The translations under genes and the position numbers were made by a program. Under the pieces are notes generated by a model. It was not told the origin of the DNA. It saw only the letters and a program-made list of their open reading frames with translations, and made no database searches. A stretch of 64,000 nucleotides of DNA from Phycisphaeraceae bacterium (lineage in GTDB: Bacteria; Planctomycetota; Phycisphaerae; Phycisphaerales; Phycisphaeraceae): the NCBI GenBank assembly GCA_028277745.1, contig JANQFR010000072.1, forward strand, positions 1 to 64,000. The letters are read 5' to 3'. Shown here piece by piece: positions 18,097-26,776 of this stretch (within the stretch, counting starts at the first letter, position 1; the number at the start of each line of letters is the position of its first letter).

Positions 18097-18185
18097 GGTG
18101 TGAGGCTCTCAACGCTGATCGAGGGCAGGTCGTCTGAAGGATTGTATCGGCTTTGCGCCTCAAGCGTGGAGCACGCCCCGTCATG

Positions 18186-18269
18186 AAGCCGGTCCTGAGG
18201 GCGCCGCACACGGCCGAAGGCCCGGATATCCGGATCTTCGCCTCGCTGCGCGAGGCTCAGAACCGGCTT
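18186..18269. terminator. Long-range inverted repeat with internal hairpins
   Basis: AAGCCGGTCCTGAG (18186-18199) pairs with CTCAGAACCGGCTT (18256-18269) with one mismatch. Nested in between is GCCTCG-CTGCG-CGAGGC near 18240-18255. It lies in the 186-bp gap directly after the ACT-domain gene (minus strand) and before the fused oxidoreductase gene. A structured terminator or attenuator is the likely role. Confidence 0.5.
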
Positions 18270-18282
18270 GGCGCCCAACCGG

Positions 18283-18804
18283 TCAGTTGGCGTTCGGATC
18301 GTTCGGGGCGCCGGGCCGGCTGCGGGACGAGTTGTCGCCCAGGTCGTTTTCGCCCAGCAGCGTGTAGAGCTTGCGGCGGAGCAGTTGGGCGGCGAAGACC
18401 CGGTCGTCGGTGTGGATGACGACCGCGGGCACCCCGCGGGGCCGGACCAGGAGCGGGTACGCGTAGTGGATGTTCAGCTCCGCCTGGAGCAGGGTCTCGC
18501 ACAGCCCGCGGAGCGTGTGGCTGCCCTCGAGCTCGACCACCAGCACATCGACCTGGCTGAACGGCAGGTTATGGCGCCCCAGCAGCCGCTTGGCCAGCTC
18601 GCCGTTGCTCGTGAGGACGCGCACCACCGCGTGATCGACCGACTCCACCACCGCGAACCCGGCCAGGGTGATCGCGTCGCCGCTGAAGACCTCGATCAGG
18701 TCCAGCAGCTTGCCGACGCGGTTATCGAGGAACACGTTGAACTGGGTGTTCATCGGCGGCTCGAAAGCCGAGCCCATGGTTTGTTCAACGGGAGCTTGCG
18801 TCAT
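18283..18804 (-). CDS. Tandem ACT-domain protein
   Basis: 173 residues with two ACT-like modules (about 20-85 and 88-150). Characteristic stretches: QFNVFLDNRVGKLLDLIEVF, ITLAGFAVVESVDHAVVRVL, FSQVDVLVVELEGSHTLRGLC, AELNIHYAYPLLVRPRGVPAVVIHTDD and a final LGENDLGD. ACT pairs usually bind amino acids and control enzymes allosterically. No enzyme domain is attached, so this is probably a stand-alone sensor. It lies 15 bp downstream of the epimerase gene on the same strand and could be cotranscribed. Confidence 0.85.
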   Translation of the reverse strand: MTQAPVEQTMGSAFEPPMNTQFNVFLDNRVGKLLDLIEVFSGDAITLAGFAVVESVDHAVVRVLTSNGELAKRLLGRHNLPFSQVDVLVVELEGSHTLRGLCETLLQAELNIHYAYPLLVRPRGVPAVVIHTDDRVFAAQLLRRKLYTLLGENDLGDNSSRSRPGAPNDPNAN

Positions 18805-18819
18805 GTGTCTCCAAACACC

Positions 18820-19821
18820 TCAGACCAGCACTTCTTCGTACCACGCGACCGTCGGCGCCATGCCCTGCTCCAGGGTGACGATCGGCTCATAGCCCAGCTG
18901 CTGTTGAATCCGCGTCAGGTCGGCGAGCGAGTGCATCACGTCGCCCGCGCGCTCGGGGCGGTGCTCGGGGGTCAGCTCGGGCCGGCCGACCTGGGCCGCC
19001 ATCATCTGAGCCAGTTCGTTGACGGTCACGCGCTGCCCGCACGCCACGTTCAGCACGGCCCCGCCGATGGGCTCCCGGCTGAGCGCGGCCAGCAGGTTCG
19101 CCTGCACCGCGTTGTCCACGAACGTGAAGTCACGCGACTGCTCGCCGCTGCCGAAGATCACCGGCCGCTCGCCCGCGAGCAGGGCTTTGGCGAACGCGGC
19201 GATCACCGCGGCGTACGCCGAGTTGGCGTTCTGGCGGGGGCCGAAGATGTTGAAGTAACGCAGGCACGCCGTGTCGAGCCCGTAGCTCGCCGCGTACGCC
19301 CGCATCAGCGCCTCCCCCGCGGCCTTGGTCGCCGCGTAGGGGCTCTTGGCCAGCACCGGCATCGTCTCCACCTTCGGCAGGGTCTCGCTGTCGCCGTAGG
19401 CCGAACTGCTGGCGGCGAACACCACCCGCTCGGCCCCCGCCGCCCGCGCCGCCTCCAACACGTTGAGCGTCCCCCCGGCATTCACTTCGTGATACCGCAC
19501 AGGCTGCTCCACACTCCGCGGCACCGAGCCCAGCGCGGCCTGGTGAAACACGACCCCGCACCCCGCGATCGCGTCGTTCAGCACCGCACGGTCGAGGATC
19601 GAGCCCTCGATGAAGCGGAGCCGATCGCCCGCCCGGCCGCTGAAGTCGGCCAGGTTGTCGACCGACCCGCCCGACAGGTCATCCAGCACGACCACGGCCG
19701 CCCCGAGGTCGATCAACGCCTCGGCCAGGTGTGAACCGATAAACCCGGCTCCGCCCGTGACCAGCACGCGCTGCCCCTGGAATGCTTCGCCGTGTAAAGC
19801 CGGCCAGTTGGTTAACGCCAT
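18820..19821 (-). CDS. NAD-dependent nucleotide-sugar epimerase
   Basis: 333 residues, extended short-chain dehydrogenase fold. The N-terminal NAD site is VLVTGGAGFIGSHLAEAL. The catalytic set is ASSSAYGDSE with SPYAATKAAGE (Tyr-x3-Lys). Further motifs CLRYFNIFGPRQ, FGSGEQSRDFTFVDNAV and LNVACGQRVTVNELA match UDP-glucose or UDP-GlcNAc 4-epimerases. The specific sugar cannot be fixed. It likely supplies precursors for surface polysaccharide or modified glycans. Confidence 0.92.
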   Translation of the reverse strand: MALTNWPALHGEAFQGQRVLVTGGAGFIGSHLAEALIDLGAAVVVLDDLSGGSVDNLADFSGRAGDRLRFIEGSILDRAVLNDAIAGCGVVFHQAALGSVPRSVEQPVRYHEVNAGGTLNVLEAARAAGAERVVFAASSSAYGDSETLPKVETMPVLAKSPYAATKAAGEALMRAYAASYGLDTACLRYFNIFGPRQNANSAYAAVIAAFAKALLAGERPVIFGSGEQSRDFTFVDNAVQANLLAALSREPIGGAVLNVACGQRVTVNELAQMMAAQVGRPELTPEHRPERAGDVMHSLADLTRIQQQLGYEPIVTLEQGMAPTVAWYEEVLV

Positions 19822-19863
19822 CCGAAGTGTCCCGTTTTACAAACCGTTGAAACGCCGAGGGGC

Positions 19864-20664
19864 TTACGAAACCTCGCACCGGCCCGCGCTCTCCCAGGCC
19901 TGGCGCAGCAACGCGACGCAGCCCGGCCCGTCCTCCTCGATCGAGCGGCGCCACTTGCCCTCGAAGCTGATCCCCCCGTCATAACCGACTTTCCGGAGGG
20001 TGCAGAAAAACCGCTCGAAGTCGAACGCGTCGTCCGATTCGCCGTGCGCGCCGGGCTGGAAGCGGCCGACCGGCTCGGCTACGTGAACGTGCGCCAGCCG
20101 GTCGGCCAGCGCGATCACGCCGTCGTCGTCTTCGTTTTCCAGCCCGAAATGATAGGTGTCCACCAGCGCCCGGAACGCGGGGTGGTCCGCCGCGTCGAGC
20201 ACCGCCTTTTCCTCGGCCAGGGTGTTGACGGTGTTGGCCTCTTTGCGGTTGAGTTGTTCGAGCACCACCGTGACGCCCCGGTCCGCGCACGCCTCCGCCG
20301 CGAGTCGGCCGAACTCGGCGATCTCGGCGTACGCCCGATCCGTGGGATAGCCCTCCGGCGCCCGCCGGGCTTGGCTGCTGCCGAACACCACGTGTTCGAT
20401 TCCCAGCCGGGACGCCCGTTCCGCCACGCGCTGCATGTATGGTTTCAGCGCTTCGAGGTCGCGGTCCGGCCCGACCACGGGCAGGGCCCCGGGGACCAGA
20501 CAGTTCGCCGCGGCGATGGGCAGCGCCGCCTGATCGGGATCGGGCAGCGTCGCTGTCTTGTCCTGCCCGCGGAGCACTTTCTGGACGTTGACCTCGATGA
20601 AATCGAAACCGGCGTCTTTCATCCGTTCCGCTTCTTCGACTGGTCCGCAGCATCCCACGCGCAT
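19864..20664 (-). CDS. Sugar phosphate isomerase/epimerase-like TIM barrel
   Basis: 266 residues of the xylose-isomerase-like (AP endonuclease 2) superfamily. Metal-site pattern: FIEVNVQKVL, VTVVLEQLNRKEANTVNTL (Glu), ALVDTYHFGLENED (Asp, His), LAHVHVAEPVGRFQPGAHGE (His) and GISFEGKWR (Glu). A divalent-metal isomerase or epimerase is likely. It precedes the epimerase gene on the same strand, and both fit sugar interconversion. Exact substrate unknown. Confidence 0.88.
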   Translation of the reverse strand: MRVGCCGPVEEAERMKDAGFDFIEVNVQKVLRGQDKTATLPDPDQAALPIAAANCLVPGALPVVGPDRDLEALKPYMQRVAERASRLGIEHVVFGSSQARRAPEGYPTDRAYAEIAEFGRLAAEACADRGVTVVLEQLNRKEANTVNTLAEEKAVLDAADHPAFRALVDTYHFGLENEDDDGVIALADRLAHVHVAEPVGRFQPGAHGESDDAFDFERFFCTLRKVGYDGGISFEGKWRRSIEEDGPGCVALLRQAWESAGRCEVS

Positions 20665-20737
20665 CGCCGGTTCCCGGTGTAACGTGCCTTAAACCGTCAG
20701 CTTAACGCACCCGAACCGCCGATGCGAGCCATTCGGG

Positions 20738-22129
20738 TCATTTCACCGGGTCCCGTTGGAGCGGCGGGGTCGGCCCCGTGTTTCCCTCCTGATCGGCCGC
20801 CAGTGAACGCGCCAGCGTCCGCTCCAGCAGCACGGTGTAGATCGGCCGGCCGCCCAGGGCGTGGGCGACCACGGTCGCGGTCAGGCACGTCACGATCAGC
20901 GGCAGGATCAACGTGTAATTCGCGGTCATCTCGATCACCAGGATGATCCCCGTCAGCGGCGCCCGCACCGTGGCGGCAAACAAGGCGCCCATGCCCGCGA
21001 CCGCGAAGATCCCGGGGTGGGGCGCCCAATGCGGGAACCACGCCTGGGCGAAGTGGCCGAACCACAGGCCGAACACCGTGCCCAGCGCCAGCATGGGCGC
21101 GAAGATGCCCCCGGGGACGCCGGACCCGTAGCTGAACATCGTGGTGGCGAACCGCCCGACAAACACCGCCAGCAGCACCCAGAGCCCGATCTCGCCGTTG
21201 AGCGCCCGCGGCATGACCGCGTAGCCGCCGCCCGTCATGTCCGGCGCCAGCCACGTCAGCAGGCCGATGATCGCGCCCACCCACAGCCCCGACAGCGCCA
21301 GGGCCCGGCCCTTGAGCCGGTCGAACAGGTTCATGCTGCCGATCAGGCTGTGGTTGAACGCGACCCCGATCGCGCCGAAGACCGCCCCGATCACGACAAA
21401 CATCCACAGCGACGCCAGCGGCGCGACGCCGTACGTCACCATCGCGAGCGAAGCCTCCTGCCCCATGACCGCCCGCAGCGCGATCGCCGACGCCGCCGAC
21501 GCGATGGCAACCCCCGTGACCGACACGAAGCTGTAGCGGAACTCGGGCCGCATCTCCTCCACGACGAACACGATCCCCGCGAGCGGGGCGTTGAACGCCG
21601 CCGACAGCCCGCCCGCGGCGCCCGCGGCGATCAGGGCGTGGACCTTGTCTCCGCCCAGCCGCAGCCCGTCGGCGATCATCCGCCCCAGGTTCCCGCCCAT
21701 CTGGATCGTCGGCCCCTCGCGGCCGGTCACCATGCCCGCGCCCAACGCCAGGACCCCCGACGCAAACTTGACCGGCAAGACCCGTTTCCACCGCGTCGGC
21801 CGAACGCCCTCGAGCGCCCCCTCGATTTCCTGCACCCCGCTGCCGCGCGTCTCCGGCGCGATCTTGCGGACCAGCAGGTACGCCAGCCACACCATGGCCG
21901 CCGACAGGACCGCCGGCACGGCCCAGCGCAGGACCGTGACGTCCTGCACCAGCCCCGCCAATGCCGCCCGGGCCTCGATCGCCCACCGCACCGCCAGCTG
22001 AAACCCCGCCCCCACCAGCCCCACCAGCCCGCCCACGATCAGCGAGGCCAGAAACAACCCCCACATCCCCCATCGGCCGCCCGCGTCGGTCATCCCGCCA
22101 TCGAGTTTCCGTTGTCGGTGTTCGCTCAA
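20738..22129 (-). CDS. ClC-family chloride channel / H+ antiporter
   Basis: 463 residues, polytopic inner-membrane protein. Selectivity and gate motifs are present: GSGVQEIEGAL (residues 96-106, like GSGIPE), GREGPTIQMGGNLGRM (residues 136-151, gating Glu138) and GSGVPGGIFAPMLALG. Hydrophobic helices fill the chain. There are no C-terminal CBS domains. An internal Met at residue 13 is an alternative start. No related transporter is nearby. The family includes both channels and proton-coupled exchangers, and sequence alone does not decide here. Confidence 0.93.
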   Translation of the reverse strand: MSEHRQRKLDGGMTDAGGRWGMWGLFLASLIVGGLVGLVGAGFQLAVRWAIEARAALAGLVQDVTVLRWAVPAVLSAAMVWLAYLLVRKIAPETRGSGVQEIEGALEGVRPTRWKRVLPVKFASGVLALGAGMVTGREGPTIQMGGNLGRMIADGLRLGGDKVHALIAAGAAGGLSAAFNAPLAGIVFVVEEMRPEFRYSFVSVTGVAIASAASAIALRAVMGQEASLAMVTYGVAPLASLWMFVVIGAVFGAIGVAFNHSLIGSMNLFDRLKGRALALSGLWVGAIIGLLTWLAPDMTGGGYAVMPRALNGEIGLWVLLAVFVGRFATTMFSYGSGVPGGIFAPMLALGTVFGLWFGHFAQAWFPHWAPHPGIFAVAGMGALFAATVRAPLTGIILVIEMTANYTLILPLIVTCLTATVVAHALGGRPIYTVLLERTLARSLAADQEGNTGPTPPLQRDPVK

Positions 22130-22176
22130 GGCTTCACCTGCTCACGCCGACCCGTCGGGGAGACGGAAAGAACCGG

Positions 22177-22548
22177 TCAGTAACGCGGCACCGCCGGGTC
22201 GATGTCGACCGACCAGAGGTCGATCCCGCCCGCCATCGACCTGACGTCCTCGAAGTCGTGCTGACGCAAAAACGCGGCCACCTGCATCGACCGGCTTCCA
22301 TGATGGCAATGCACCACCACCCGCTGTTCCGCGTGGGCCGCCAGCTCCTGAAGCCGCGATGGGATGTCCTGCATCGGAACCAGTTCCGCGCCTTCGATCC
22401 GCGCGACCCGGTGCTCCTCCGGCGTCCGGCAATCGATCAGCACCAACGCTTCCCCTTCCTCCAACGCCGCCTTGACCTGCCGCGGCGTGACCTCCCACGC
22501 CTCGTCAAACACGTAACCCGTCGGCAAACCCTGGGCGTCCAGATTCAT
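22177..22548 (-). CDS. Single-domain rhodanese
   Basis: 123 residues. The rhodanese fold is complete: LVLIDCRTPEEHRVARIEGA, VPMQDIPSRL, then VVVHCHHGSRSMQVAAFL with catalytic Cys81 in the loop CHHGSR, and MAGGIDLWS. It transfers sulfane sulfur (GlpE-like). ATG at 22548 is chosen because it overlaps the upstream stop by four bases (ATGA), although the frame is open further upstream. It forms an operon with the two genes before it. Confidence 0.9.
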   Translation of the reverse strand: MNLDAQGLPTGYVFDEAWEVTPRQVKAALEEGEALVLIDCRTPEEHRVARIEGAELVPMQDIPSRLQELAAHAEQRVVVHCHHGSRSMQVAAFLRQHDFEDVRSMAGGIDLWSVDIDPAVPRY

Positions 22549-23444
22549 GGCGTCGGCGCCTCCTCCATCGCTTCCAGCAGGCGGCCGATCTCGTCCACGC
22601 TCCGCCGCAGCCGTGATTCGCCCGACAGCCCGGGCGAGTAATCCTCGATCACCAGCGGCGCCGTCCTGCCGGTCGCCGCCAGGCACGCGAACCACGCGGG
22701 GATGTCCAGGTCGCACTCGCTCAGGGCGCACATCTCCGACCCGGTTTGCCGGAACCCCAGATCATCCGGTTCGCCCGCGACCCGTCGACACCCGCCCACG
22801 TGACAGTGATCCAGCCACGGCTCGATGACCGACACGCCCAGGCCCGGCGAGACCGCCCCTTCCCGCGCCAGGTTCGGCAGGTCGAGGATGATGCCCAAGT
22901 CCGACGGGTCAAAGGTCTCGACGATGCTCCGCGCCAGCCCCGGGGCGCACGCCGCGTTGCCTGCGTGCATCTCGATCACGACCTTCAGGCCGTGCGATTG
23001 GGCCTGGGCGACAACCCGGCGATAGTCCGCGATGGCTTGCGTGAGGTAGTCGCCGAAATCGAACACCCCGCCGGGGTATCCCTTCGGGCTCAGGCGGATG
23101 CTGGCGCAACCGGCGGCCGCGGCCCCGCGCAGGTGAAGGTCGAGCGTCGCCTCGTCGTCTCCCGCGTCCGCCCGCGGAACGGTGCACCAAGCCGTCATCC
23201 CCGCCTCGCGCAGCCGTTCGCCGAGGGCCTCGCCTTCGGCGGCCAGCCGCTGGGGGGGCAGGTCAAACCGGTGGTTGCCCCAGTTGCTGTAAGCCTCGCC
23301 GCGTTGCCCATCGGGGATCTCACGCGGCCGGAAAACGTAGTGGGTGACGCCCAACTCGACGCACAGGCGGACCTGCTCATCGAAGTCCAGCTCCGGCAGC
23401 ATCACCGCCGTCACGCCCAGCGGCAGTCGCTCCCGGAGGCTCAT
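22545..23444 (-). CDS. Sugar phosphate isomerase/epimerase-like TIM barrel
   Basis: About 299 residues from ATG 23444 (an extra 13 residues upstream are in frame). It is a second xylose-isomerase-like barrel: LCVELGVTHYVFRPREIPDG, AAAGCASIRLSPKGYPGG, GLKVVIEMHAGNAACAPG (Glu), LGIILDLPNLAREG (Asp), WLDHCHVGGCRRV (His) and APLVIEDYSPG (Glu). It overlaps the flanking genes by four bases on both sides, giving a tight three-gene operon. Substrate unknown. Confidence 0.85.
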   Translation of the reverse strand: MSLRERLPLGVTAVMLPELDFDEQVRLCVELGVTHYVFRPREIPDGQRGEAYSNWGNHRFDLPPQRLAAEGEALGERLREAGMTAWCTVPRADAGDDEATLDLHLRGAAAAGCASIRLSPKGYPGGVFDFGDYLTQAIADYRRVVAQAQSHGLKVVIEMHAGNAACAPGLARSIVETFDPSDLGIILDLPNLAREGAVSPGLGVSVIEPWLDHCHVGGCRRVAGEPDDLGFRQTGSEMCALSECDLDIPAWFACLAATGRTAPLVIEDYSPGLSGESRLRRSVDEIGRLLEAMEEAPTP

Positions 23445-23710
23445 CCCACCGCCTCGATGTGGGTGTACGGATCGAGGTTGCACACCACGATTTCCCCGTC
23501 GTCCTTCTCGAGCACGAGTCGGTCCAGCCAGAGTTTGTCATCCTTGGCGTGGGCGTACCAGGAGCCGGTCTTGCTCTGTTCGTAACGCACGATCCTGCCT
23601 TCAATCGTGGCGTTCCACTTTTTGTGCTGGATCTGTTGGGTCACCCGCACCCGGGTCCCGGCCTCGAGCGGCTGGGTCGGCTTGATGGGTTGGTCCGTCG
23701 CCTCACTCAT
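23441..23710 (-). CDS. Small conserved-looking protein, unknown
   Basis: About 89 residues from ATG 23710. It is predicted all-beta: TRVRVTQQIQHKKWNATIEGRIVRYEQSKTGSWYAHA, then KDDKLWLDRLVLEKDDGEIVVCNLDPYTHIE. It resembles a small SH3-like or OB-like barrel, but no family is named. It is the first gene of the isomerase-rhodanese operon, joined by a four-base overlap, which supports a real gene. Confidence 0.7.
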   Translation of the reverse strand: MSEATDQPIKPTQPLEAGTRVRVTQQIQHKKWNATIEGRIVRYEQSKTGSWYAHAKDDKLWLDRLVLEKDDGEIVVCNLDPYTHIEAVG

Positions 23711-23829
23711 GCCGGTTGCTCCTGCGTGTCCCCCACCATATCTCATTCCTCGCGGCTCGGAAACCCGCCGGCTTGAGCCGCCTTCCCCCGGCCCGATATA
23801 CTGGCGGTCCGCCCTCGAGGCCGCGTGAT

Positions 23830-23917
23830 GGAGAGGTGTCCGAGCGGCTGAAGGAGCCGGTTTCGAAAACCGGTATAGGTCTCGTGCCTATCGTGGGTTC
23901 GAATCCCACCCTCTCCG
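23830..23917 (+). tRNA. tRNA-Ser (anticodon CGA)
   Basis: Acceptor stem GGAGAGG / CCTCTCC with discriminator G. The D region is TGTCCGAGCGGCTGAAGG. The anticodon stem CCGGT/ACCGG has loop TTCGAAA, which gives anticodon CGA. There is a long variable arm (TATAGGTCTCGTGCCTATC) and a T-arm GTGGG-TTCGAAT-CCCAC. Class II length and the long variable arm fit tRNA-Ser. CCA is not encoded. Recombinase remains follow directly. Confidence 0.95.
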
Positions 23918-23961
23918 CTTCGACGCAAGTAGCTAGCTCAAAGCCACTTGCGTCCCCGTTG

Positions 23962-23988
23962 AAAGCCCCGCCTTTGTCGGGGCTTTTT
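23962..23988 (+). terminator. Intrinsic terminator after tRNA-Ser
   Basis: AAAGCCCCG stem with CGGGGCTTT, loop CCTTTGT, followed by a T-run (CTTTTTGC). Before it, ACGCAAGT (23923-23930) and ACTTGCGT (about 23946-23953) form another inverted repeat. Position fits termination of the tRNA transcript. Confidence 0.8.
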
Positions 23989-23999
23989 GCGTATCGGGG

Positions 24000-24420
24000 A
24001 ACCCGCAGAGACCATGCTTTGGTCGCGATGAGCATGGAATTTCTCGCCGTCCTTCGTGTACCGCGGCACCGACGAAGGGCTCATGGTGGAGCCTTCAAAA
24101 GGCTTCAGCTTACGCTTGAGCAGGTGCGTGTGGCTCCACCGATGACGAGTCTGATGCTCCCTCTTGTCGATCGCGTTGTGCACGCGATCCCACAAGTCTT
24201 GATCAATGATGGGATCGTGTAAACCTCCCAAACGTTGTCCTTGTGGACGATCTTTCCGATATAGGCCTTGTTAGTAAGGATCGTGTAGAAGTACTTGGGC
24301 GTCATCCGCCTGCCACCGTGCCTGCGCCCCTTACGGCTCGACCAGCGCTTAGTCGTATGGCCCTCTTCATGAAGCTGGTTCGCCAACTGAATCAATGACC
24401 CGTATTCCAGATATGGGTTG
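24000..24420 (-). pseudogene. Serine recombinase (large resolvase) fragment, frameshifted
   Basis: On the minus strand two frames together encode part of the Recombinase domain of a large serine recombinase: NPYLEYGSLIQLANQLHEEG, TTKRWSSRKGRRHGGRRMTPKYFYTILTNKAYIGKIVHKDNVWE, then after a frameshift near 24230 HDPIIDQDLWDRVHNAID and KLKPFEG. The catalytic N-terminal domain is missing and the zinc-ribbon end is degraded. The fragment begins just downstream of tRNA-Ser, which suggests an old integration event there. Confidence 0.75.
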
Positions 24421-24475
24421 TGTACCGACAGATGTGCTACACAGCCTTGTTTGAAGGGCTATCAAAAATTCCACT

Positions 24476-25045
24476 TTGCCAGAACAGGACCTCGACAACA
24501 GCGCTGGCCGAAACGCTCAATGCGAACTCTATATCGGTGCCATCTGTCAAAAAGCGGGCATGTCACCATGCTTCACTGAACCCGATGTCCAGTGCACACT
24601 TGACGGTGTGCAGTATGGGATCGCCGTGAAGCGTATCAAGGGCGAGTCGCAGATTGAAAAACACGTCAGAAAGGCTTCACGCCAAATCGAAAACGTGCGG
24701 ACACCCGGTCACAGTGTGCTCGATATATCGATGGCGTTTAACCGAGATAACCAACGACTCACCGGTGTCAGTGATGCCGAATTGGCAAGAGCACATCGAC
24801 TCGCACGTACTCGATTCGGAGATGATTATTATGATCGCATCAAGAGCTGGGTTCAGAAACGCGACGTGCGCTCCGTGATCCTAATCGACCACTTTGTGCG
24901 TCAACATCCGACTGACGGCTGGGGACTCGACTCTTTCACATTTTTCATCTCGTTGTCCGCAGATAACCAGCGCCGGCATCGGGAGTTTGTAGCTTTCAGA
25001 AAACAGTTCTCTGCGGGACTCGCAACACCTCCCCCATCAAAGTAG
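24476..25045 (+). CDS. Putative restriction-endonuclease-like protein, possibly 5'-truncated
   Basis: 189 residues from TTG 24476; no better start exists after the in-frame stop at 24452. The segment EPDVQCTLDGVQYGIAVKRIKG has the spacing of a PD-(D/E)xK nuclease core (Asp, then an Ala-Val-Lys strand), followed by a helix KHVRKASRQIENV. The rest is mixed alpha/beta with no match I recognise. The unusual start and position at the edge of recombinase debris suggest that the N-terminus was lost. Nuclease activity is an inference from motif only. Confidence 0.5.
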   Translation: MPEQDLDNSAGRNAQCELYIGAICQKAGMSPCFTEPDVQCTLDGVQYGIAVKRIKGESQIEKHVRKASRQIENVRTPGHSVLDISMAFNRDNQRLTGVSDAELARAHRLARTRFGDDYYDRIKSWVQKRDVRSVILIDHFVRQHPTDGWGLDSFTFFISLSADNQRRHREFVAFRKQFSAGLATPPPSK

Positions 25046-25102
25046 CTCGAGAGATCTGTGTTTATCAGGGTAGGACGGGTGCGGTGATGTCGATTCGGTG
25101 AG

Positions 25103-26704
25103 CTAGTCGACATCGCGAATCATCTCCCAATCCAGATCGAACTTGGCGAGGTACTTCCTCAACCGATCCGCATCATTGAGCACCTTGCGGCGCTGACGAG
25201 ATGCGGCGAATAGCTTTCGGCCAGCTTCAGACAAGTTCGATGACTCCCTGCAGATGTGGATCACGGCCTGGAGTTGAGCGATATCAAACAGGTCCAATTC
25301 AGCGATCCGCTCCTCGCCTAAAACTTCGTCGAGAAGGTCCGTGTCGATCTGCGGATCACTGGCGCCTGGCCACGAGGCTTGTAGCCGATTCATCTCGTCT
25401 TCGACCACCTCGACGGTGATCCTGCCGGTCGGCGCCATGGTGGCCATGCGGCGCATGGCGGCGTTAAGGTCGCGGAAGTTCGCCGACCAACGCGCTTCTT
25501 CGGAGAGGGCGAAATCCAAGAACTTTGCAGATGCTTCCTTGTTGAATCGAACCTGACGCCCGGTGCGGCGAGTCAGTTGTTCCAGTTCGTAATGCACGTT
25601 GGGTTCGATATCGTCCAGGCGTTCGCTGAGGCTCGGGAGTCGGAAAGCCCAAAGGTTGATGCGAGCAAGCAGGTCTTCGCGGAAACATCCTTCCTTCACT
25701 TCGGCCTGGAGGTCGCGATTGGTGCCACAGATCAGCATGAAGTCGCTGGCCGACTCCTTGTCTGCGCCCACCGCGAGAAAACGCTTCTCCTCAATCGCGC
25801 GTAGCAGCATGGTTTGTTCATCGAGCCCGAGTTCGCCGACCTCGTCCAGAAACAGCAGGCCGCCGTTTGCTTCGACCAGCAAACCCCTGCGAGCGCCGAC
25901 GGCGCCGGTGAAAGCCCCCTTGGTGTGCCCGAAGAGCGTGGACATCGCGGTGTCGCCCCGGATGGTGGCGCAGTTCACCTCGACCAGCGGGCCCTCGACC
26001 TGCCGCCGCTGCTTCTTGAGTTCGTAGATCCGCCGCGCCAGTTGGCTCTTGCCCGCCCCGGTCGGGCCGGTGAGCAGGATGGGATCAGATGAGTGAATCG
26101 CGACGTGCTCGATCTGCTCCATCATCCGGTTGAACCGGGCATCGCGCGTCGCGATCCCGCTCTTCAGGAAGTTGAGGCCTTGCGTCTGCTCCAGGCCGAA
26201 GCGCTGCGCGATCTGATCGTATCGGGATAGGTCAAGATCGATCACCTTGAATTGGCCAGGAGAGCCAGACTGTTTTCGGCGTGGCGGCGAAGTCTGAAGC
26301 AACTGGGCCGGGAAGTGCCGTGACTCGGTCAGGAGGAACAGGCAGATCTGCGATACATGTGTCCCGGTCGTGATGTGGACCAGGTACTCGCAGCCGTCGG
26401 TATCGAAGGGGTAGTCCACCGCGAAGTCGTAGAGCGCAGCGAAGACGCCTTCGAAGTCCCAGGCATCATCGAATTCCACAAGGTGGTGGCGCACCTCCGT
26501 CTCCGGCGAAACGGATCGGATGTCTTCGGTGACCTGCTCGGCCAGCTTCTTGAACTTGCTCTGGTACAGCAGCTCGAAGCGATCGATCAGCCGCTCTTCA
26601 TGCTGGCAGACCGACACCGTGGGGCGCCATTGGCCCCAGCGATCCGGCCCCTCGCCACGGTCCAGCGTGGGTCCCAGCAATCCAATGACGATCTGCTTAG
26701 TCAT
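25103..26704 (-). CDS. rtcR: Sigma-54-dependent activator of RNA repair genes
   Basis: 533 residues. The N-terminal ~180 residues are the RtcR sensor, a CARF-like domain (TKQIVIGLLGPTLDRGEG..RW, HLVEFDDAWDFEGVFAALYDF, EYLVHITTGTHVSQICLFLL) thought to sense an RNA-derived ligand. The AAA+ domain has Walker A GPTGAGKS (213-220), the sigma-54 contact loop GAFTGA (263-268), and Walker B LLFLDEVGEL. The C-terminal part carries a DNA-binding helix-turn-helix. It is divergent from rsr, and one arm of an inverted repeat covers its start codon, hinting at autoregulation. All key residues seem intact. Confidence 0.95.
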   Translation of the reverse strand: MTKQIVIGLLGPTLDRGEGPDRWGQWRPTVSVCQHEERLIDRFELLYQSKFKKLAEQVTEDIRSVSPETEVRHHLVEFDDAWDFEGVFAALYDFAVDYPFDTDGCEYLVHITTGTHVSQICLFLLTESRHFPAQLLQTSPPRRKQSGSPGQFKVIDLDLSRYDQIAQRFGLEQTQGLNFLKSGIATRDARFNRMMEQIEHVAIHSSDPILLTGPTGAGKSQLARRIYELKKQRRQVEGPLVEVNCATIRGDTAMSTLFGHTKGAFTGAVGARRGLLVEANGGLLFLDEVGELGLDEQTMLLRAIEEKRFLAVGADKESASDFMLICGTNRDLQAEVKEGCFREDLLARINLWAFRLPSLSERLDDIEPNVHYELEQLTRRTGRQVRFNKEASAKFLDFALSEEARWSANFRDLNAAMRRMATMAPTGRITVEVVEDEMNRLQASWPGASDPQIDTDLLDEVLGEERIAELDLFDIAQLQAVIHICRESSNLSEAGRKLFAASRQRRKVLNDADRLRKYLAKFDLDWEMIRDVD

Positions 26705-26737
26705 ATCTAAAATTATAATATCTGATTAATTTAGATA
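26704..26737. promoter_or_regulatory. Inverted repeat overlapping rtcR start
   Basis: TATCTAAA (26704-26711) and TTTAGATA (26730-26737) are perfect complements, 18 bases apart. TAGATA recurs near 26806. The left arm touches the rtcR start codon. A candidate binding site for RtcR itself or for rtcR control; no experimental motif is known to me for this group. Confidence 0.45.
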
Positions 26738-26776
26738 CAAAATATTGTCTCCTTCCAAACGCATCAATACAGAAAA

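Noticed and set aside
15934-18186. Long plus-strand frame opposite the fused oxidoreductase
   Set aside because: Antisense shadow; composition dominated by Val/Gly/Arg/Glu with no family motif, while the minus strand has clear motifs.
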